From Desulfovibrio aminophilus DSM 12254 (GTDB taxonomy: Bacteria; Desulfobacterota; Desulfovibrionia; Desulfovibrionales; Desulfovibrionaceae), in NCBI RefSeq assembly GCF_000422565.1, contig NZ_AUMA01000011.1:62001-126000 (forward strand): a stretch of 64,000 nt of DNA, read 5' to 3'. Made by a program: the position numbers and the translations under genes. The notes below the pieces were generated by a model, which was not told where the DNA came from, did not search any database, and saw only the letters and a list, made by a program, of their open reading frames with translations. Numbering within the stretch: position 1 is the first letter of the stretch; each line of letters starts with the position of its first letter. Positions 59,421 to 64,000 of the stretch are shown one piece after another.

Positions 59421-60200
59421 ATGGTGCTCGAAATAAAAGAAGAAATACGACGGCGCTTGGCCGAAATCGAAGCGGAAGAAGATGTTAGGATTCTTTATGC
59501 TTGCGAATCCGGGAGTCGCGCCTGGGGATTCGCCTCGCGCGACAGCGACTGGGATGTTCGTTTCATCTATGCGCACAGGAACGATTGGTATTTGAGTATT
59601 GATGTGGAGAAAAAGCGCGATGTGATTGAACTGCCTATTTCCGATGACCTGGATGTCAACGGATGGGATGTCCGCAAAGCGCTTTGGCTCTACAGAAAGT
59701 CAAACCCTCCGTTGCTCGAGTGGATCGATTCTCCGATCGTCTACCAGAAACGCACGAATTTCATCGATCGATTGCGAATGCTTCTGGCAGATTATTATAC
59801 GCCTAAAACATGCCATTATCATTATATAAGCATGGCAAAAAAGAACTATCGCGAATACCTGCGCGGTGAAAATGTGAGGCTTAAGAAATATCTTTACGTA
59901 TTGCGGCCATTACTCGCTGTGAGATGGATGGAGCAAGAAAGATGTCCAGCTCCTGTCGAGTTTTCAAAGCTGTTGAAGTGTATTGAACTGTATGATGCAA
60001 AGAAAGAAATTGAAAAGCTTGTCGAACGGAAAATCAATGGCGATGAGCTGGATCATGGAAAGAGGATTGATATTATAAATCAATTTATTGAAAGTGAATT
60101 AGTCCGAATGGATTCTCTTGTTCCAAATGGACCGTTACACGCGGATGTCGGTCCGCTTAATAGATTGTTCCGCGAGACGCTTGTGGAAGTCTGGAGTTGA
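59421..60200 (+). CDS. RlaP/YcgL-like nucleotidyltransferase family protein
   Basis: A 259-aa protein of the predicted nucleotidyltransferase superfamily (Pol-beta-like, PF10127/RlaP type). The active site is visible: ESGSRAWGFASRDSDWDVRFIY near 29-50, with the GS motif and DxDxD acidic pair. The C-terminal region (about 100-250) is helical with KSNPPLLEWIDSPIVY and KTCHYHYISMAKKNYREYLRG. RlaP relatives associate with RNA repair. GC content is well below the flanks, suggesting transfer. It lies outside attR, so it is not part of the prophage. Confidence 0.85.
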   Translation: MVLEIKEEIRRRLAEIEAEEDVRILYACESGSRAWGFASRDSDWDVRFIYAHRNDWYLSIDVEKKRDVIELPISDDLDVNGWDVRKALWLYRKSNPPLLEWIDSPIVYQKRTNFIDRLRMLLADYYTPKTCHYHYISMAKKNYREYLRGENVRLKKYLYVLRPLLAVRWMEQERCPAPVEFSKLLKCIELYDAKKEIEKLVERKINGDELDHGKRIDIINQFIESELVRMDSLVPNGPLHADVGPLNRLFRETLVEVWS

Positions 60201-60309
60201 CCGCGTTTTTAACACAATTGCAAACAGCGTCGTTTTAAAGAATAACAATCAGAATTTTTTATTATTTTGTGTTGATATGCCAACGTGTGCGGCCGTTGCC
60301 GTGCAAAAG

Positions 60310-60341
60310 AAGAGGCCCGGCTTACGCCGGGCCTCTTTTGC
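60310..60341. terminator. Bidirectional terminator between convergent genes
   Basis: Stem AAGAGGCCCGGC / GCCGGGCCTCTT (12 bp) with loop TTAC. TTTTG follows on the plus strand and TTTTG on the minus strand. It serves the nucleotidyltransferase gene and the three-lipoprotein operon. Confidence 0.85.
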
Positions 60342-60359
60342 TTTCGGCCGTATGCCGGG

Positions 60360-60782
60360 CTAGTCATCCAGGTTGGCGGTCAGGAACATGGCCTTTTCCA
60401 GGGACTGGAAGAACTGCTGGTAGGGCAGGGGGGCTTCCACTGCCTGGAGGCCGAGCTGGGCGTTGGCCCGCACCCGGGTCTGGGTCGTGCCCTTGGGCTG
60501 CACCGTGACGGTCATGCGCATCTGGTAGCCGCTGAGCTTGGTGGCGCTCACCGTGCCCAGGGTGCCGTCGGCCTTGTCGATGACGAAGCCGAGATCCTGC
60601 AGGGTGGCGATGACCGTGCGCAGAGTCTTCTCCTTGTCCGTGGTGTCGAAGGCCCGGGACTGGATGCTGCGCAACTGGACTTGCGACTCGGAGGTGGCCA
60701 GGGCCTGCTTGTTCGGGTTCACGCAGGCGGACGCGAGCAGGGCGGCGGCGAGAACGAGGAAGAGGGCGCGCGTGGATTTCAT
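60360..60782 (-). CDS. Putative lipoprotein, paralogue of upstream gene
   Basis: A 140-aa lipoprotein with signal and lipobox LLASAC (C20). The mature part has RSIQSRAFDTTDKEKTLRTVIATLQDLGFVIDKADGTLGTVSATK and a C-terminal PYQQFFQSLEKAMFLTANL. Both regions are shared with the preceding gene (LQTRRFDTSDEPAMLSASAAVLQDLGFTIDESNHELG; YQEFFEKLSKSVFLEA), so the two are paralogues. The overlap with the upstream stop is 4 nt. Function unknown; envelope location is expected. Confidence 0.75.
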   Translation of the reverse strand: MKSTRALFLVLAAALLASACVNPNKQALATSESQVQLRSIQSRAFDTTDKEKTLRTVIATLQDLGFVIDKADGTLGTVSATKLSGYQMRMTVTVQPKGTTQTRVRANAQLGLQAVEAPLPYQQFFQSLEKAMFLTANLDD

Positions 60783-61540
60783 ATCTCTTGAGCCTCCAGG
60801 AAGACGGACTTGGAGAGTTTTTCGAAGAACTCCTGATACATCAGCGGATCGGTCAGGGCCTCCAGGCGTGTGGCCTGTCCGTGGGTGTTGACGACCACGC
60901 GCTGGAAGGTCACGCGCACGCTGGTGGCCCCGAAGTCCACGCTGTTCATGCGCAAGGTCAGATCCTTGCGCAGTTCCGCCAGATTGTCGGCCGTCAGCTC
61001 CGCGCTCATGACCTTGGCGGTCTTCGGGTCGAAGAGCGGCGACAGCTCCTCGTAATAGCTCCGGTCCAGCTTCGCTTGCAGCTTGGCGCAGGCGAGGTCG
61101 ATGTTCCCCTTGGTCAGAACGTGCGGCTTCCCGCCGGACGCGGCGTCCTCGGCCTTGCGGGCCACCGGTCGGGTCACCAGGGAGACGCGGATGGTCTGGG
61201 CCGAGTCCACGGGCATGGCTCCGCCGCCCAGGGCGGCGACGACGATGGCCGCGGCCACCTGACCCGCGTTGGTGGCGTCGCGCTGCTTGGAGCAGACCAG
61301 CACCCCCAATTCGTGGTTCGACTCGTCGATGGTGAAGCCGAGATCCTGCAGCACGGCGGCGGAGGCCGACAGCATGGCGGGTTCGTCGCTCGTGTCGAAG
61401 CGGCGGGTCTGCAACTGGCGCATCTGCATGCTTTCCGGAGCCAGGGTCAGGGCCTCGGTTGCGACCTTGGTGTGGTTGGCGCAGCCGCAAAGGGCCAGGA
61501 CGGCGAAGGCCGCGAGGCACGGGAAGGGTCTGATTTTCAT
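60779..61540 (-). CDS. Putative lipoprotein, 253 aa
   Basis: A 253-aa lipoprotein (lipobox ALCGC, C20) with the same conserved N- and C-terminal blocks as the next gene and a longer middle. The middle includes a hydrophobic glycine-rich stretch (GQVAAAIVVAALGGGAMPVD) and a helical part. It is 9 nt after the OmlA/SmpA-like lipoprotein gene. All three are probably co-expressed as an envelope complex (inference). Confidence 0.75.
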   Translation of the reverse strand: MKIRPFPCLAAFAVLALCGCANHTKVATEALTLAPESMQMRQLQTRRFDTSDEPAMLSASAAVLQDLGFTIDESNHELGVLVCSKQRDATNAGQVAAAIVVAALGGGAMPVDSAQTIRVSLVTRPVARKAEDAASGGKPHVLTKGNIDLACAKLQAKLDRSYYEELSPLFDPKTAKVMSAELTADNLAELRKDLTLRMNSVDFGATSVRVTFQRVVVNTHGQATRLEALTDPLMYQEFFEKLSKSVFLEAQEI

Positions 61541-61549
61541 GACGCCCTC

Positions 61550-62008
61550 CTAGAAGCTGGACTGGCGATAGGCGAAGTCCCGGACCTTGCCCGCCGTGTC
61601 GAACTTGACGATGATGGTCAGGGTGCGCTGGGTCGTGGACGCGGCTCCGGCCGAGCGGTTGCCGCTCGCGCCGCCAAGGCCGCCGCCGATGCCGTCGCCG
61701 ATGCCCGCGCCGCCGAGGATCAAAGCCGAAACTCCGCCTGAACTGGTGGAGTAGGCCGTCTCGGTGGAGACCTTGTCGTAGGCCCAGACCTCCCGGCGTT
61801 GCTCGTCGGTGGTCACGACGTTGGGCGATCCGAGCACCTCGATGACCTGGGCGTTGCTCATGCCCACGCGGATTTCGCGTTGCACCTTGCCGACCGTGAG
61901 TCGGTCGCCGGAGTCGTCCCGGAGTTCGGCCCTGTGTTGCGAGACGGACATGCACCCGGAGACGGCGAGAACGAGAAAGAACAGGAGTGTCGCGAGCAGG
62001 CGGTTCAT
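61550..62008 (-). CDS. SmpA/OmlA-like (BamE-type) lipoprotein
   Basis: A 152-aa lipoprotein with lipobox AVSGC (C19). The fold-defining segment LTVGKVQREIRVGMSNAQVIEVLGSPNVVTTDEQRREVWAYDKV matches the SmpA/OmlA (BamE-like) domain. A Gly/Ala-rich linker with a hydrophobic patch (SALILGGAGIGDGIGGGLGGASG) separates it from the last beta strands. First gene of the three-lipoprotein operon. A GGAGG-like site precedes its ATG. Confidence 0.82.
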   Translation of the reverse strand: MNRLLATLLFFLVLAVSGCMSVSQHRAELRDDSGDRLTVGKVQREIRVGMSNAQVIEVLGSPNVVTTDEQRREVWAYDKVSTETAYSTSSGGVSALILGGAGIGDGIGGGLGGASGNRSAGAASTTQRTLTIIVKFDTAGKVRDFAYRQSSF

Positions 62009-62227
62009 TTTTCCTCCCCGAATGGTGGTTTGTTGCGATGGCTTATATAGAATATTCGCCTAATGCAAGCAGTCTATATTTTATTTTTTATGCACGCGTG
62101 TCTGTTGTCGAGGCTTGTTTCTCGGCCTTTCCCGAGCCCCTCGGTGGGGCTTGACTTGCGGGGCGTTGCGCGAAAGACTGCGACCGTGACGGTTTCCGTC
62201 GTCGGCACCAATCGGAGGCGTCGTCTC

Positions 62228-62893
62228 ATGAAGCGTTGGCTTGCGTGCACCTTGTGCCTGATCGTCTGCGCGACCTTCGCGGCCGAGGCCCTGGCCGCGC
62301 CGGTGTCCACCGTGGGCCGGAGGAATTTCGAAAGGGCCCGCCGGGCCGAGCAGCGCGGCGCGTTCGACGAGGCCCGTGCGGCCTACGCCTCGGCCGCGGA
62401 CGCGCTCGGGGAGTATGTCGCGGCCATCGACGGCCATGACGGCGTCCCCTTTTCCTCGGACCTGATCATGCTCGGCATGTCGCTTTACAAGGCGGGCCGA
62501 TATGAGCAGGCCGCCCGGGTCTGCGACCGCGTCGCCGAAAAGGATCCCGACGTCTTCGAGGCCTTCGTCTACGGCGGCTTGGCTTGGCTGCGGCTGGGCC
62601 GGACCGGCAAGGCGCTGGACATGTGGAAGCGCTTTCCCCTGACCCGGCGGCAGATGTTCCTCACCGACGCCATGCATGCCCAGTCTCGGGCGCTGGAACA
62701 GGGCGCCGGCGACGTGGCGACCGCCATCCGCGAGGTGGAGGATGCGCTGCTTCGCCAGGACGCCTGGAACCTCTCCCACGCCAAGGGCGTGAATCTTCCC
62801 TGGCCGGACATGTGCAGCGGCGCGTTCTGGTGGCGCTCCTCTGATTCCCCCTGCGACGCTTCGCCGGACCCCGCGGGCGCGGCCGCGTGGTAG
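62228..62893 (+). CDS. Secreted TPR-repeat protein
   Basis: A 221-aa protein with a signal peptide (MKRWLACTLCLIVCATFAAEALA). Residues about 30-150 are TPR-like helical repeats (FERARRAEQRGAFDEARAAYASAADALGEY, MLGMSLYKAGRYEQAARVCDRVAEKDPDVFEAFVYGGLAWLRLGRTGKALDMW). Probably a periplasmic scaffold protein. The start at 62228 has GGAGG upstream; an upstream in-frame extension is not signal-like. 2 nt separate it from the amidohydrolase gene, so the two are co-transcribed. Confidence 0.72.
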   Translation: MKRWLACTLCLIVCATFAAEALAAPVSTVGRRNFERARRAEQRGAFDEARAAYASAADALGEYVAAIDGHDGVPFSSDLIMLGMSLYKAGRYEQAARVCDRVAEKDPDVFEAFVYGGLAWLRLGRTGKALDMWKRFPLTRRQMFLTDAMHAQSRALEQGAGDVATAIREVEDALLRQDAWNLSHAKGVNLPWPDMCSGAFWWRSSDSPCDASPDPAGAAAW

Positions 62894-62895
62894 TC

Positions 62896-64000
62896 ATGCC
62901 GGAACGGAAGGCCCTGCTTCGTGACGCGGCCGCTCTCGGGCTCATGCTTTCGGCCTGGCGGCGCGATCTGCACCGGCGGCCGGAATTGGGCTTGAGCTGC
63001 CCGCGCGCGGCGGCCCTGGTGGCGGGCGAACTGCGCGGCCTGGGCCTGGAGGTGCGCGAGGGGCTGGCCCACAGCGGAGTGCTCGGCATCCTGCGTGGCG
63101 GCTCCGGCCCCACGGCGGCTCTGCGCGTGGACATGGACGCCCTGCCGCTGGAGGAACAGACCGGCCTGGACTTCGCCTCGGAGATCCCTGACCGGATGCA
63201 CGCCTGCGGCCATGACGGGCACACGGCCCTGGGCCTGGGCGCGGCCCGGCTTTTGGCCGCCCGGCGCGACGCGCTTCCGGGCACACTGTTGTTCCTCTTC
63301 CAACCCGGCGAGGAGTATCCGGGCGGAGCCCGGCTCATGATCGCCGACGGCGCGTTGGACGACCCGAACCCGGACGTGATCCTCGGCTGCCACCTCTTTC
63401 CGGCGCTGGAGCGTGGCCGGGTGGGAGTCTGCTCGGGCCCGGCCACGGCGGGCAACGAGGAGTTCACCCTGATCGTCACGGGCCGGGGCGGACACGCGGC
63501 CCGGCCGCATGAATGCGCCAATCCGATCCAGGCCGCGTCCCGTCTCGTACTTGATCTTCAGGGCATCGCGGCCGGACGGGTGGACGCGCGGGAGCCCTTG
63601 GTGCTCACTGTGGCCGAATTCCAGGCCGGTTCGGGCCACAACGTCATTCCCGAGGGCGCGGTGCTCCGGGGGACGCTCCGCTTTCTGAGCGAAACGGCCC
63701 GGGAGGCTGCCATGCGCGAGGTTCGCCGCCTCATCCGGGGCGTGGAGGCCGCCTGGGGCGTGCACGTGGCCCTGGAGAGCCGGGTGGACGGGCCGCCCAT
63801 GCGCCTGCCCGAGGATCTGGCCGGACTGGTGCGCGGCTGGTGCGCCGATCTCCTGAGCCCGGAACGGGTGGAGCTGCTGACCCGGCCCTCCATGGGCGCG
63901 GAGGACTTCGCCTACTTCGCGGAGGCCCGCCCGGCGGCCTATCTGCGCCTGGGCTGCCGCGACGCGGCCCGATCCGCCGGACTGCACACGCCGTTCTTCG
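62896..64000 (+). CDS. M20-family amidohydrolase (partial, cut by window end)
   Basis: At least 368 aa of a peptidase M20/amidohydrolase (HipO/IAL-type), hydrolysing N-acyl amino acids or related amides with two metals. Motifs: LRVDMDALPLEE, MHACGHDGHTALGLGAARLL near 101, FLFQPGEEYPGGARLMI, dimerisation-domain GRGGHAARPHECANPI, AGSGHNVIPEGAVLRGTLR and SMGAEDFAYF. No signal peptide. The C-terminus lies beyond the window. Confidence 0.92.
   Translation, partial: MPERKALLRDAAALGLMLSAWRRDLHRRPELGLSCPRAAALVAGELRGLGLEVREGLAHSGVLGILRGGSGPTAALRVDMDALPLEEQTGLDFASEIPDRMHACGHDGHTALGLGAARLLAARRDALPGTLLFLFQPGEEYPGGARLMIADGALDDPNPDVILGCHLFPALERGRVGVCSGPATAGNEEFTLIVTGRGGHAARPHECANPIQAASRLVLDLQGIAAGRVDAREPLVLTVAEFQAGSGHNVIPEGAVLRGTLRFLSETAREAAMREVRRLIRGVEAAWGVHVALESRVDGPPMRLPEDLAGLVRGWCADLLSPERVELLTRPSMGAEDFAYFAEARPAAYLRLGCRDAARSAGLHTPFF

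Noticed and set aside
59421-60200. Nucleotidyltransferase as prophage cargo
   Set aside because: It lies beyond attR and after the host tRNA terminator, so it belongs to the chromosome.

Overview
The window is high-GC DNA from an anaerobic bacterium, most likely a Desulfovibrio-type sulfate reducer. This rests on codon usage, a groES-groEL pair with no CIRCE element, a rubredoxin:oxygen oxidoreductase-type flavodiiron protein, a TRAP transporter and CheV. Genus is inference. The dominant feature is an almost intact siphovirus-type prophage of about 42.6 kb, at 16687-59262, in the 3' half of a tRNA-Asp gene and bounded by a perfect 47-bp repeat.

Left host flank (1-16686): acyl-CoA ligase; a regulator/NeuB-type synthase/ACT-protein set; CheV; a small secreted protein; groES-groEL; an NlpC/P60 lipoprotein and a BON lipoprotein; an RluA-family pseudouridine synthase; a DctPQM TRAP transporter; an FG-GAP protein; an RsmB/RsmF-type rRNA methyltransferase; and a tRNA-Val/tRNA-Asp operon.

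Prophage, left to right: integrase and an excisionase-like HTH protein; a leftward early/immunity region (frameshifted HD hydrolase, small proteins, CII-like and Cro-like regulators) facing a rightward CI-like repressor with repeated operators. A rightward accessory block (21.7-29.85 kb) follows: type I restriction-modification hsdM-hsdS-hsdR, a HigB toxin with a HigA-ImmA/IrrE-type antitoxin, a strongly structured candidate RNA, an 82-aa repeat protein, and a terminator. Everything from 58.8 down to 29.8 kb is then leftward, except one gene. In transcription order: P4-type helicase, frameshifted zinc-finger/TOPRIM primase, ParB-methyltransferase, small and large terminase, Ogr/Delta-like zinc protein, YefM-YoeB, gpW, portal, protease-capsid fusion, decoration protein, lysis cassette, connector and tail genes with a programmed -1 frameshift, tape measure, and tail-tip proteins. 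The exception is a flavodiiron protein (ROO) on the plus strand between terminase and portal, with its own terminator. It looks like lysogenic cargo that could protect an anaerobic host from oxygen or NO.

Right host flank (59263-64000): the original tRNA-operon terminator, an AT-rich nucleotidyltransferase, a three-lipoprotein operon, a TPR protein, and an M20 amidohydrolase cut by the window end.

Functions are assigned by reading the translations and motifs; no database search was run.
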